64,000 nucleotides of DNA from Cymbidium sinense (lineage: Eukaryota; Streptophyta; Magnoliopsida; Asparagales; Orchidaceae): the NCBI GenBank assembly GCA_021442155.1, contig CM038216.1, positions 92,491,666 through 92,555,665 of the forward strand. The letters run 5' to 3'. The position numbers and the translations under genes are program-made. Each line of letters begins with the position of its first letter. The first letter of the stretch is position 1. Below are positions 34,600 to 46,730 of this stretch, piece by piece. Under the pieces are notes generated by a model that ran no database searches, was not told the origin of the DNA, and saw only the letters and a list, made by a program, of their open reading frames with translations.

Positions 34600-37018
34600 T
34601 CACTATAGCATATTCATATTAAAATTTTAAAAGTTAAATCTTAAATTTTAAGTTTAGTAGAAAATTAATTTTAGATTTTATAATGACAAGATACAATTTT
34701 AATCAAAGAAAATAAAAGTACAGAAAGTAAAGAGAGAAAATATAATATAATTTTGTATTACAAACCAAAAACCATACATCCATGTTTAGCCATAGAATCC
34801 ACTAAATGCATTTACAAATAATACTCTAATGAAATAATATGTACTCTTTACAAAGAGTGCTAATATAATTTTATATTTAAATTAAAATGATATTAAAAAT
34901 TTTAAAAGTTAAATCTTAAATTTTAAGTTTTAGTAGAAAATTAATTTTGATTTTATAATGACAAGATACAATTCTTAATTCAACAAAATAAAAGTATACA
35001 AAGTAAAGAGAGAAGCAATAATTTACTTGGTTTCAAACCCCAAAACCAGCCTTCATCCATGCCTAGCTACCCATGGCTAGGAATCCACTAAATGCAAAAT
35101 AGCTTACAAATAGTACTCTCTTATTATGAGGCGAGTATAACCCCTACAACAATATGTACTCTTTTACAAAGGGGTGAGTACAACTTGAATATAAATTTTA
35201 TAGCTTGAAAAGAAAAACACAAAATAATAAATTTTTATAAAATATATCCCTCACAAATATACAAAGCTATCCAATTCAAAAAGTGATCTCATAACTTAAA
35301 AATGATCACTTTACAACTTAAAATTTGGCAAGATAAAATGCTCACTTAATATTGATAAGAAATAATAAAAAAAAATATCTTAAAGTGATCTTACTAAGAT
35401 GTTTATTTTATTATAATTTGTAGAGACTAATATAAAATTGATTTCAAAATAAATTACAATATTATTTTGCACAATAAAATAAATTTCAGCAAAGAATAAT
35501 TTATTTTATTTTAACCAAAAAGATGCTTTCAATTAATGCAAATGATCACAAAATAATTAAATAAAATTTGTATATGATAGATCTAAGTGGGCTAGTAAGC
35601 TTTTAATTAAAAAGAGAGATCTAACAAGTATGAAATTTAATTCAGCACAATAAATTAATTTAAAATGCTTAAAATAAACTTCTAAAATAGATTTAAGAAT
35701 AAGTGATCTTTCTAATAAGACTAATGAAGAAATCTTTCAAGAAACCAAAAGAAATTTGTAGGAAGATTAAAATTTCAACAAGTTGAAATAAATCCTACAA
35801 ACTATCACAAGAGTTTTTCACAAAAAAATGATTGAAGAAACTTTGATGTGAAAAACTTTGACTTTGATGTCCAAAGTCTAATCCACCAAAAAGTATAAAT
35901 TGGAAAGAATAAATAGATGGTGAAAATAGTATGAACAACTAAAAAGGGATTAAGATCAAGAAAACAAACTCAAGTAATTTGAGAAAGCTTGCAATATTTG
36001 GAGAACACTTGGAAGGAAAATCTAGGAAATTTTCTCCCTTAGATTTTCTAGAGGGATTTTGACTTTGAATGAGGAATGCTTTCTTAAAGAGAATGAGGGC
36101 TATTTAGCAAGAAGATCATTTTAAATTATTTTAAAAAATATATTATTCTAACATCAATTTATCATATAATAATTTAATATTCAATAAAAATATAATTTAT
36201 TTTAAATAAATATTAAATTTAAACAACCAAAATTCAGCTATTCACATGGGCAAGTCAAAAATAATCAAATATGGCTCTTAGTATATTCAAAGCATATAGA
36301 ATGCAATCATTATTAAAATCATCTAATGTTTGAAAAGTCATATTAAATTCAATTTTAATCAAACGTGGGTCATGTAACCTATCAAATTAAAGAAAAAAAT
36401 CCAAGGAATCTGGAGATGAAATCGATATAAATTCCTTGATTATAAAATGACTTTGGCTAAAATACCAAATTTCACATATTTTTGTTAATTTTGAAATATG
36501 AAATTTAAATATTATGATATAATTTATATATAATCATACTTATGTTAGTTATAATATAACCTTGAATTTAAATTAAAACTTTTAAATATATTAAATATAT
36601 AAACTAATTACACTTAATAGTCATAATTTATTATCATTTATTATTTTGATAATTCAAATGCTATGTATGAAACATATAATTGAATGTTAATTAGATAGAG
36701 ATTTATATAAATTAACCTCATTATCATTATTTAAAATAAAAATAATAATATGTTAAGTTATGAGCAAATTGATTCATGTCAATGAACTCATATGAATTTT
36801 AAGATAGTTTAAAAATGCATATAACCTAAAATATTATCTTGAGTTTCACATTATCCATTTTGATCAATCTTTCATTCTTCTATTCTTGCAATTTCCTCAA
36901 ACATATTATGAGAGATTGGATATATATAATTAGAAATTAATATATCTAAAACACATAAAACATACATTAGAACATCCAAGCATTTATTTGTTATCATCAA
37001 AATTGATTGGATTGAACA
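34600..37018 (-). mobile_element. Copia 5' LTR, ~2.4 kb (SIRE/Maximus-like)
   Basis: On the minus strand the segment begins at 37018 with TGTTCAATCC followed by TTTTGATGATAACAAA, a familiar opening of long plant copia LTRs. Its 3' side, near 34600, is followed by AGAGCCTCTGCTACA on the + strand, a degraded match to an initiator-Met primer-binding site (expected complement of TGGTATCAGAGC). Gag follows. The end near 34600 is uncertain by tens of bases. No second LTR is present in the window, so length and ends cannot be confirmed by pairing. Confidence 0.6.
34617..35195 (-). repeat. Tandem duplication inside the copia LTR
   Basis: Two copies of ~270-300 bases. TTTTAAAAGTTAAATCTTAA occurs at about 34626 and 34897, AATGACAAGATACAATT at about 34682 and 34957, AATCCACTAAATGCA at about 34797 and 35080, and AATATGTACTCTTTTACAAAG (one T shorter in the first copy) at about 34845 and 35151. 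The second copy also holds TTACTTGGTTTCAAACCCC, typical of the R/U5 part of such LTRs. Confidence 0.85.
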
Positions 37019-37036
37019 TGAGGCTCATTAAGCCAA

Positions 37037-37430
37037 TAGGAGGTGGCGGCTATCAAAGTGGTGGTGGGGATCAGAGGCCTGGATGGAGGTGGTGGAGCAA
37101 GGTGGTTATGGAGGGAGAAGCGATAGGTTACGCCATGCTGTGTGGGAGAGAGATTGGGGATATGATGGTGGATCACGTTACTCGAGAGGCTGGGGTAGTT
37201 CTTATTGGAACTGGAGAAATTTAAGAATGGTCAATCCAATCTGCTACTTATGGAATTGTATCTTTACAGTAGAGATGATTCTAGTTATCTAGGATTTTTT
37301 ATTTGCTCTATGCGTGCTCAGTATTTATCTATGTCATCACGTGTGTCTTAGAAAACTTAATGTACTACTAGGTTGATGAAATCAAAAAGAAGAAATATTG
37401 AATCATAATTTGTTCTCTTTTAAAAAAAAA
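37037..37430 (+). pseudogene. GR-RBP 3' fragment, copy 5, 5' end lost at the copia junction
   Basis: The RRM end and linker are absent. The sequence enters in the glycine-rich tail (GGAGGTGGCGGCTATCAAAG, about 37039), just after the LTR edge at 37018. Pieces of the tail are visible: GGGGYQSGGGD in one frame, then RDWGYDGGSRYSRGWGSSYWNWRN in another, ending in the normal stop. This is the best-preserved C-terminus of the set. The 3'UTR is nearly complete to an A-run at 37422-37430. It passes straight into the middle of an AT-rich block, skipping the usual CCCTAAA tract. Confidence 0.8.
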
Positions 37431-37970
37431 CTAAACCTAAATAAAATAAAAACCTAAACCTAAAATAAACCTAAAAATAAATAAAAAATAAAACCTAAAC
37501 CCTAAACTAAAAAAAAAACCTAAACCTAAAATAAACAAAATTAAATAAACATAAACATAAATTAAAATAAACTAAACAAAAATAAATAAAACCTAAACCT
37601 AAACCTAAACCCTAAACTAAATAAAATAAAATAAACTAAAAGTAAACCTAAACATAAACTAAAAAAAACCTAAAAAAAACTAAAATAAAAAAATAAACTT
37701 AAACCTAAAAAAATAAAATAAAAACCTAAACATATACGTAAAAATAAAAAATAAAACCTTAACCTAAAGAATAAAATAAAAATAAAACTAAACTAAAACT
37801 AAACATAAACCAAAACCTAAACCTAAAACTAAAATAAAAACCTAAATAAAAATAAATAACCTAAAATAAATAAACTAAATTAAATAAAAATAAAATATAA
37901 AATAAAATAAAATAAAATAAATAAAAAAAATAAACTAAATAAACCTAAACCTACCATACTTAATTTAAAA
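37431..37970 (+). repeat. AT-rich satellite block lacking its first part
   Basis: Starts in mid-block directly after the gene-fragment A-run and ends with a boundary motif that has lost GTT (CTACCATACTTAATTT, 37951-37966). Confidence 0.75.
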
Positions 37971-38160
37971 GAAAAAAACCCTAAACACTAAACCCTAAAT
38001 AGAACCTTAAATCCTAAACCATAAACTATAAACCCTAAACCCCAAAGTTTACTTAATTTAAAAAAAAAATAAAAAATAAAAAAAATAAAAAAAAACCCTA
38101 ACCTTAAACCCTAAATAACACTAAACCTAAACCCTAAACCCAAAACCTATAAAATGCTAA
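37971..38160 (+). repeat. Short CCCTAAA tract with a second boundary motif
   Basis: A second GTTTACTTAATTTAAAA lies at 38047-38063 only ~96 bases after the first, within CCCTAAA sequence. This suggests a local duplication of the boundary. Confidence 0.7.
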
Positions 38161-38900
38161 AACCTAAACCTAAACTAAATAAAGCCTAAAAATAAAATAA
38201 ATAAATAATACATAAACCAAAATAAAATAATAAAAATAAATAAAATAAAAACCTAAACTAAAACCTAAACCTAAAAAAATGAAAATAAACTAAAATAAAA
38301 TAAATAAAACCCTAAAATAAACCAAAAAATAAAATAAATAAAAAATAGAAAACCTAAATAAAATAAGAACTAAATGTAAAATAAAAATAAAATAAACCTA
38401 AAATAAAATAAAATAATAACTAAATAAAAACCTAAACCAAAAAAATAAACTTATAAATTAATAAAAATACAACCTAAACCCGAAACTAAAAAAAACATAA
38501 ACATAAAATAAATAAAATAAAATAAACATGAACCTAAACTAAAATAAACTAAACTAAAATAAATAAAACCCAAACCTAAACCAAAAATAAACAAAACCTA
38601 AACCCTAAACTAAATAAAATAAAACAAACTAAAAATAAACCTAAGCCTAAACTATACAAAAAATCTTAAAATAAACCAAAAATAAAAACCTAAAATCTAA
38701 ACCTAGAAAAATAAATTAAAATCAAAAATGAAAACCTAAAAATAAAAAATAAAACCTAAACTTGAAAAATAAAATTAAAATAAAAATAACAAAAAAAAAA
38801 GAACACAATCCTAAACCTAAACCTAAAAAATAAACTAAAATAGAAAACTTATACTAAATAAAAACATAAATAAAAAATAAAAAATAAAAATAAACCTAAA
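38161..38900 (+). repeat. AT-rich satellite block
   Basis: Contains the ACTAAATGTAAAATAAAA segment at about 38360. Fades into CCCTAAA without a clear boundary motif. Confidence 0.75.
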
Positions 38901-39400
38901 ACCTAAACCCTAAAAAAAAACCCTAAATCCTAAACCCTAATAAAACTAACCCTAAACCCTAAACCCTAAACCTAAAAATAAAATAAAACCTAAATAAACA
39001 CTAAAACCCTAAACAAACCCTAAACCCTAATCAAACTAAACTAATAACCTAAACTAAACCTAAACTTAAACTAAACCTAAACTAACTAAACCTAAACACT
39101 AAACCTAAACCCTAAATAAAACCTAAATAAACTATAAAAAACTAAACCTAAACTAAACCTAACCTAAAACCTAAACTAAAAAACTCTAAACTAAAACCCT
39201 AAACCTAAACTAACCCTAAACTAAATAAACCCTAAACTAAACCTTAAACCCTAAAACCTAAACCTAAACCCTAAAACAAACTAAACCTTAAAAAAACCTA
39301 AATAAAAAATAAAGTTTAAAACCTAAACTAATAAATAAACCTAAAAAAAATAAACCTAAACCCTAACCTAACCCTAAACCTAAACCCTAAACCAAAAACC
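38901..39400 (+). repeat. Telomere-like tract, CCTAAA-rich
   Basis: Mixture of CCCTAAA, CCTAAA and AACTAAACC with AAATAAACC insertions. Transitional between tract and block. Confidence 0.65.
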
Positions 39401-39955
39401 TAAAAACCTAAACCAAAACTAAATGAAATCTAAAAATAAAATAAATAAAAAAACCTAAACCTAAATAATATAACATATTAAAATAAAATAAAACATAAAA
39501 TAAAACCTAATCATAAACCTTAAAATAAATACAATAAATTAATAAAAACCAACTAAAATAAAATACATAAAAACCCAAACTAACCTAAAAAAATAAAATA
39601 AACCTATGAAAAAAAAACCTAAATAAAATAAAAACTTAACATAAACTAAAAATAAAATAAACTTAAAATAAAATAAATTAAAAACTAAATAAAAACCTAA
39701 ACCTAAAAAATAAACCTTAAAATAAAACCAAAAAGTATATAAAAAATAGAACCTAAACCCTGAACTAAAAAAAACCTAAACCTAAAATAAATATAGAATA
39801 AATGTAAATCAAAACTAAAATTAACTAAACCAAAATAAATAAAACCTAAACCTAAACTTAAACCTAAACCAAAAATAAATAAAATTAAATAATATAAAAT
39901 AAACTAAAAAATAAACTAAGTAAACCTAAACCTACCAGTTTACTTAATTTAAATA
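39401..39955 (+). repeat. AT-rich satellite block
   Basis: Ends with a clear boundary motif (CTACCAGTTTACTTAATTT, 39932-39950). Confidence 0.8.
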
Positions 39956-40760
39956 AATAAATAAAACCCTAAACCCTAAACCTACTAAACCTAAACCAAG
40001 ATAAACCCTAAAACCCTAAACCCAAAACCCTAAAATGTTAATCTAAACAAAACTAAATGAAACCTAAAATGAAAAAAAATGTAAAGAAAACCTAAAAACT
40101 AAAACCTAAAAGAAAATAAAAACAAAAACTAAATAAAAAAAATAAAATAAATAAACCCTAAACTAAACTAAAAAATAAAATAAACAAAAATAGAAAACCT
40201 AAATAAAATAAAGCTAAACGAAATAAAAAATAAAATAAACCTAAAAGAAAAAAATAATAATAACTAAATGAAAACCTAATCCCAAAAAATAAACCTAAAA
40301 ATAAAACCTAAAAAATAATAAGAAAATAAACTAAACAAAAACTAAAAAACATTAACCTAAAATAAATAAAATAAAATAAACCTATGCCTAAACTAAAATA
40401 AACTAAAAATAAACTAAATAAAAAAAATAAACTAAAATAAACCTAAACCTAAACTAAAAAAATAAATAAACCTAAAATAAACTAAAACCTAAATTTAAAA
40501 TAAAATAAAACCTAAACCTAAACCAAAAAATTAAAATTAAACCTAAACCTAAAAAATAATAAAAATAAAACTAAACTAAAATATAAAAACCTAAACATAA
40601 TCCTAAAACATAAACTAAAATAAAACTAAACTAAAATAAATAAACCTAAAATAAAAACTAAACTAAATAAAAAATAAACTAAATAAAAATAAAAAATAAA
40701 AACTAAACTAAATAAAAAAATAAATTAAATAAAAATAAAATAAACCAAAATAAAACTAAA
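39956..40760 (+). repeat. Very short CCCTAAA tract, then AT-rich satellite block
   Basis: Only ~75 bases of CCCTAAA words follow the boundary at 39932-39950 before the next AT block begins. That block has no clear terminal motif. Confidence 0.7.
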
Positions 40761-41100
40761 ATAAACCTAAACCCTAAACTAAGTCTTATACCTAATAAAA
40801 TAAGCCCTAAACTAACTATAAACCCTAAATCATAACCTAAACCCTAAACCCTAAATAAAACCAAACCCTAAACCCTAACCCTAAACCTAATAAACCATAA
40901 ACCTAAATCCTAAACCCTAAACTATAAATATAAAATAAACCCTAAACCTAAACCCAAACCATAACCCTAAACCCTAAAACCTAAACTAAAAAAAATAAGC
41001 CCTAAAACCTAAACTAAAATAACACTAAATAAACCCTAAACTAAACCTAAACTAAATCATAAAAACCTAAACTAACCTAAACCCTAAAAAAACTAAAACC
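40761..41100 (+). repeat. Telomere-like tract
   Basis: CCCTAAA with AATAAACCC and CCATAACC variants. Confidence 0.7.
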
Positions 41101-41910
41101 TAAAAAAAACTAAATTAAATGAAAACTAAAAATAAAATAAATAAATAAACATAAACTTAAATAAAATAATAAAATAAAATAAAATCAAAACCTAAACTAA
41201 ACCAAACTAAACCTAAAAAAAATAAATAAAAAGTAAAATAAAAAAATAAAATAAAATAGATAAAACCTAAATTAAACCAATAAATAAACCTAAAATAAAA
41301 ACCTAAATGAAATAAAACTAAAATAAAATAAAATTAAAATAAAATAAAATAAATAAAAACCTAAACCTAAACAATAAACCTAAAAATTTAAAAAATATAA
41401 AACTTAAAGCCTAAACTAAAAAAACACAAATCTAAAATAAAAATAAAATAAGCAAAATAAAATAAACTTAAAGATAAACTAAAATATACTAAACTAAAAT
41501 AAATAAAACCTAAACCTAAACTTAAAATAAACTAAACCTAAACCTAAACCTAAACTAAATAAAATAAAATAAACTAAAATACATAAACCAAAACTAAAAA
41601 TAAACCTAAAATAAACTTAAAATAAAAACCTAAAACTTAAACCAAAAAAAAATAAAAATAAAAACCTAAACGTAAACCTAAAATTAAAAAAAAACCTAAT
41701 CCTAAAAAAATAAAATAAAAATAAAACTAAACTAAAAATAAAATTCCCTAAAATAAACTAAAATAAAAAACCTAAACTAAAAAATAAATAAACCTAAAAT
41801 AAAATAAAAAATAAAACCTAAACCCTAAACTAAAAAAAACTAAACCTAAAATAAACAAAATAAAATAAACCTTAACCTAAACTAAAATAAACGAAATTAA
41901 AATAGATAAA
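41101..41910 (+). repeat. AT-rich satellite block
   Basis: Standard word order. The end lacks a boundary motif and passes straight into CCCTAAA near 41910. Confidence 0.75.
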
Positions 41911-42048
41911 ACCTTAAACACTAAACCCAAACCCTAAACCCTAAACCCTAAACCTCAAGCCCTAAACCTAAACCTAATGTAACTAAATAAATTATAAATT
42001 AAACCTAAACTCTAAAACCTAATAAACCTAAACCAAAACAAAAATCCT
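41911..42048 (+). repeat. Short CCCTAAA tract plus linker
   Basis: CCCTAAA copies, then the linker AATGTAACTAAATAAATTAT (about 41974) and AAACCTAATAAACC before GR-RBP copy 6. Confidence 0.75.
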
Positions 42049-42446
42049 AAGAATGGATAACCTGAAAAGAACATCAAACTAAAGGCAAAGTCAAAATAAT
42101 GGTGGGGATCTGAGGTGCCGTGAATATGGAGGTGGTGGTAAAAAGTGGTGGTAATGGTGGAGGAGGAGCGATGGATGTTAATGGTGGTGGTGAGGGAGAG
42201 ATCAGGATATGATGGTGGATCCTACTAGAGGCCAAGATATGATGGGAACTAGAAATTGAAGAACGTCTAGATCTATAAAATTTGTCTTTACAATATAGAT
42301 GGCTCTAAAGGGTTTTGGATTTTCTATGCATGCTCATTTTTTAACTATGTTGTCACTTGTGTCTTAGAAAACTTAGTGTGTTACTTGGTTGATGAAATCA
42401 AAAAGAAGAATTGTTGAATCTAAATTTGATTTTTGTTGGAAAAAAC
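42049..42446 (+). pseudogene. GR-RBP 3' fragment, copy 6
   Basis: A strongly eroded copy. The RRM end is reduced to AATGGATAACCTG and GAACATCAAACTAAAGG. The glycine-rich part keeps GAATATGGAGGTGGTGG and GGAGGAGGAGCGATGG with several small deletions, then GGATATGATGGTGGATCC. The 3'UTR has lost ~30 bases in its first half but keeps AGAAAACTTAGTGTGTTAC and the end AAATGAATCTAAA-like segment, then a short A-run. It is only ~480 bases upstream of copy 7, the closest pair in the window, and no AT-rich block lies between them. Confidence 0.75.
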
Positions 42447-42925
42447 CAAAAACCCTAAACCATAAAATAAAACATAAACTCGAAACCTAAAACCTAAACC
42501 TTAAACCCTAAACCCTAAAAAATCCTAAACCTTAAACCCTAAAACCTAAACCATAAAACTCTAAACCATAAACCCTAAATCCTAAAACTTAAACCCTAAA
42601 CCATAAACCCTAAACCCTAAACCTTAAGCCCTAAAAAAAAAACTAAAAATACTAAATAAACCTAAACCTAACTTAAAATAAAAAAACCTAAACCCTAAAT
42701 CTAAACCCTAAACCTAAACCCTAAACCTAAGCTAAAAAAAAATAAAAACCCTAAAAAACATTAAACCCTAAACCCAAAACCCTAATTGTACCTTAAACCC
42801 TAAAGTCATAAACCCTAAAATCCTAGACCCTAAAACCTAAACCTTAACCTAAAGTAACTAAATAAATAAAAAAATAAACCTAATTTGAAAAACCTAATAA
42901 CCCTAAACCTAAACCTAAACCCTAT
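42447..42925 (+). repeat. Telomere-like CCCTAAA tract plus linker
   Basis: CCCTAAA and CCATAAA variants with two short AAAATAAA patches, then the linker AAAGTAACTAAATAAATAAA (about 42852) before copy 7. Confidence 0.75.
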
Positions 42926-43380
42926 GGATGGCAGAACCATAACGGTAAGAACATCACCATCAACCAGTCTCACTCTATATCTAGTGGTGGAGGCAAAACA
43001 AAGCAAAATTATAAAATAGTGGTGGGGATCTGAGATCGGATATGGATGGTGGTTGAGTAGTGGTGGTTGGAGAGGAAGCGGAGGTTACAGCCATGGTAGT
43101 GGCAAAGGGAGAGATCGGGGATATGATGGTGGATCTCGCAACTCAAGAGACCGAGGTGGTTCTGATGGGAACTGAAGAAATTGAAGAACTAAATCCAATA
43201 CTATGGAACTATGTTTTTAATAGAGATGGTTCTAGTTATCAAGGGCTTTGGATTTGCTATATGCATGATCATTTTTGATCTATGTCATCACTTGTGTCTT
43301 AGAAAACTTGGTGTGTTACTTGGTTGATGAAATCGAGAAAATGAAATGTTGAATCTAAATTTATTATATGTTAAAGAAAA
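42926..43380 (+). pseudogene. GR-RBP 3' fragment, copy 7, best RRM end
   Basis: From 42929 an uninterrupted frame reads WQNHNGKNITINQSHSISS then glycines. It matches the C-terminal end of a plant GR-RBP RRM running into the glycine-rich tail (family pattern NGxxLDGRxITVNxAQSR). The tail follows in pieces, including SGGYSHGSGKGRDRGYDGG, then SRNSRDRGGSDGN and a TGA at the tryptophan position of the usual NWRN ending. The 3'UTR is nearly full length, ending in AAAGAAAA at about 43380. No stop lies between the RRM end and the first glycines, unlike copies 2 and 3, so this copy is the best guide to the ancestral junction. Confidence 0.85.
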
Positions 43381-43510
43381 ACTAAAAAACCCTAAACCCT
43401 AAACTAAAACCTAAGACCTAAACCTAAAACCTAAACCCTAAACCCTGAACCTTATACCTTGATCCCTAAACCCTATACCCTAAATGCTAAACTAGCCCTA
43501 AACTCAAAAA
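43381..43510 (+). repeat. Telomere-like CCCTAAA tract
   Basis: Short tract with the downstream phrase AAACCCTAAACTAAAACCTA that is shared with copies 2 and 8. Confidence 0.75.
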
Positions 43511-44363
43511 AGCTAAAAACCTAAACCCAAACTAAATAAAACCTAAAAATAAAATATATAAAAAAACCTAAACCAAAATAAAATAAAATAAAAACATAAA
43601 CTAAAACCTAAACCTAAACCTAAACCCAAAAGAGAATTAAATAAAAAAAACTAAACAAAAATAAGATATATAAAAGCCTAAACTAAACTAAAAATATAAA
43701 AAACATAAAAAAAAATAAAACTAAACCTAAAATAAAAACAAAACAAACCATAAATAAAATAAAATAAAATAAAATAAAAAATAAAAAAAATAAACCTAAA
43801 AAAATAAACCAATAAATAAAACATAGAAATAAATAAAAAAAACCTCCACCCTAAACTAAAAAAAACATAACATAAATAAAAATAAAATTAACCTTGACCT
43901 AAACTAAAATAAACTAAACTAAAATAAGTAAAACCTAACACCAAATTTAAAATAAAGTAAACCTAAACTTAATATTAAACCAAATAAATTAAAATAAACT
44001 AAAAATAAGCTTAAACATAAACTAAAAAATAAATCCTAGAAATAAACCTACAATAAAAACCTAAAACCTAAACCTAAAAAAATAAAATGAAATCCTAAAC
44101 TTAAACTTAAAAATAAAAAATAAAACCTAAACCTAAAAAGTAAAATAAAAATAAAACTAAACTAAAAAAAGGCCTAAACCTAAACCTAAACCTAAAAAAT
44201 AAACTAAAATAAAAAACCTAAACAAAAATAAAAAAACTTAAAATAAATATATTAAAATAAATTAAAATAAAAATAATCCTAAATAAAAATAAAAAATAAA
44301 ATAAACTAAAATAAATAAACTAAATATACTAAATAAACATAAACCTACTATTATACTTAATTT
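43511..44363 (+). repeat. AT-rich satellite block, near-complete
   Basis: About 0.85 kb from the opening AAAGCTAAAAACCTAAACCC to the boundary (CTACTATTATACTTAATTT, 44346-44364). Confidence 0.85.
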
Positions 44364-44610
44364 AGAAATAAATAAATAACCCTAAAGCCTAAACCCTAAA
44401 CTCCCTAAATCTGCAACCTGAAACTGTAAACTGTAAACCATAAAACCCTAAACCCTAAACCTTTAACCCTAAACCTAAACCCTAAACCCTAAAACCCTAA
44501 ACCCAAAAACCCTAAAATCTACAACCCTAAACCCTAAACACTAAACCCCAAACCCTAAACCCTATACCCAAAACCCAAAACCTTAAACCATAAACCCTAA
44601 AAATCAAAAA
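44364..44610 (+). repeat. Telomere-like CCCTAAA tract
   Basis: CCCTAAA with CTGTAAACC and CTACAACCC variants. No gene fragment. Confidence 0.75.
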
Positions 44611-45400
44611 ACTTAAAAACCTAAACCTGAACTAAATTAAACCTAAAAGTAAAATAAATAAAAAACCTAAACCTAAACCTAAAAATAAAAAATTAAACTA
44701 AAAAATAAATAAACCTAAAAATAAAAAACTTAAATAAAATAAAAATTAAATTGAAAATAAAAACAAAATAAAATATAAATAAAATAAAAACCTAATCCTA
44801 AAAAATAAATCTAAAAAGAATGTAAAAAAAAAATAAAAAATAAAACCTAAACTCTAAACTAAAGAAAAAACCTAAACTAAAAATAAACAAAATAAAATAA
44901 ACCTAAACAAAACTAAAATAAAATAAAGTAAAATAAATAAAACTTAAACCTAAACCTAAAATATAGCAAACCTAAACCCTACACTAAATAAATAAAATAA
45001 ACTAAAAATAAACCAAAACCTAAGATAAAAAAAATTAAACCTAAAAATAAAGCTAAAATAAAAACTTAAAACCTAATCCTAAAAAAACAAAATAAAAACC
45101 TAAACCTAAACCTAAAAGTAAAATAATTAAACCGAACCTAAAAAATAAAATAACAATAAAACTAAACTAAAAAATGAACATAAACTTAATCCTAAACCTA
45201 GAAAAGCAAACTAAAATAAAAAAAACCTAAACTAAAATTAATAAACCAAAAATAAATAAACTAAACTAAATAAAAATAAAAAATAAGCCTAAATAAAAAG
45301 AAAAATAAAAATAAATTAAAATAAATTAAAATAACTAAAAAAATAAACTAAAATAAACTAAATAGACCTAAACCAACTAATTTACTTAATTTTTAAAAAA
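44611..45400 (+). repeat. AT-rich satellite block
   Basis: About 0.79 kb ending in a boundary motif (CAACTAATTTACTTAATTTT, 45374-45393). Confidence 0.8.
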
Positions 45401-45860
45401 GAAAAAAAAAACTAAACCTTAAACCCTAAACCCATAACCCTAAATACTAAACCCTAAACACTAAACACTACAACTAACCCTAAACCCTAAACCCTAAACC
45501 TACAACCCTAAACCAACCAAATCAGAACCTAACCCTAAGCTAAACCTAAACCTAACCTAAAACCTAAACCCTAAACTCATAACTAACCCTAACCCCTTAA
45601 CCCTAAAAACCCTAAACCCTAATGCCTAAACCATAAACCCTAATCCCTAATCCCTAAACCCTAAGCTAACCTAAAACCCTAAATCCTAAACCTTAGAAAG
45701 CCTAAACCCTAAAGCATAAACACTAAACCCTAGACCCTAAACCCTAAACTCTAAACCTTAATCCTTAACCCTAAACCCTAAGCCATAAATTTTAAAAGCT
45801 TAAATCCTAAAACCATAAACTCTAACCCTAAACCTTAACCTAAACCCTAAACAGTAAACC
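45401..45860 (+). repeat. Telomere-like CCCTAAA tract
   Basis: Irregular CCCTAAA, CTAAGCC and CATAAACC words. No gene fragment. Confidence 0.75.
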
Positions 45861-46350
45861 AAAAAATAAAACCTAAAAATAAATAAAAAATAAAAGCTAA
45901 ACTTTAAACTAGAAAAACCTAAACCTAAAATAAAAAAAATTAACCTAAACCTACACTAAAATAAATAAAACCTAAACCTAAACCTAAAATAAACTAAGCC
46001 TAAACCTTAAACTAAATAAAATAAAATAAATTAAAAATAACTTAAACTTAAACTAAAAAAAGTAAAACTTAAAAATAATCCTAAAATAAAAACCTAACAC
46101 TTAAACAAAAATAAAAATTAAAAATTAAAACTTAAACCTAAAAAATAAAAAACTAAACTAAAAAATAAACATAAATCTAAACCTAAACATAAAAAATAAA
46201 CTAAAAAAATCTAAACTAGAATAAATAAACCTAAAGTAGATAAACTAAATTATATCAAAATAAAAAATAAAATAAACTAAAATAAATAAAAAATTTGCTA
46301 AATGACCTAAATAAACCTAAACCTACCGATTTACTTAATTTTTTTTTAAA
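45861..46350 (+). repeat. AT-rich satellite block, shortened
   Basis: About 0.49 kb, second half of the standard block. Ends with a clear boundary (CTACCGATTTACTTAATTTT, 46324-46343). Confidence 0.8.
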
Positions 46351-46730
46351 AAAAACCCTAAACCCTAAACTAACCCTAAACTAACCCTAAACCCTACACT
46401 ATAAACCCTAAACCTTAAACCCTTAAACCCCAAACCCTAACCCTAACCATAAACTGTAAACCCTAAACCCTAAAACCCTAAACCCTAAATTTTCAACTAA
46501 TGCTAAACCCTAAACCCTAAACCCTAAGAACCTTAAACCTAAAAGCCTAAAGCCTATACTCTAAAATAACCCTAAACCCTAAATCCTAAACCCTAAAACT
46601 TAAACCCTAAAAATCCTAAACCCTAAAGCCTAAACACTAAACCCTAAACATTAACCCCTTAACCCTAAAAGCCCTGAACCCTAAACCTTAATCTTTAATC
46701 ATAAACCCTATAGCCTAAAAGGATAAACCC
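46351..46730 (+). repeat. Telomere-like CCCTAAA tract
   Basis: CCCTAAA with AACTAACCC and GCCTAAA variants, ending at the start of the 1.58-kb tandem duplication. Confidence 0.75.

Noticed and set aside
34600..34615. A certain copia primer-binding site
   Set aside because: The match to the initiator-Met tRNA complement is degraded and the adjacent LTR end is not a clean TG/CA border, so it is mentioned only as weak support.
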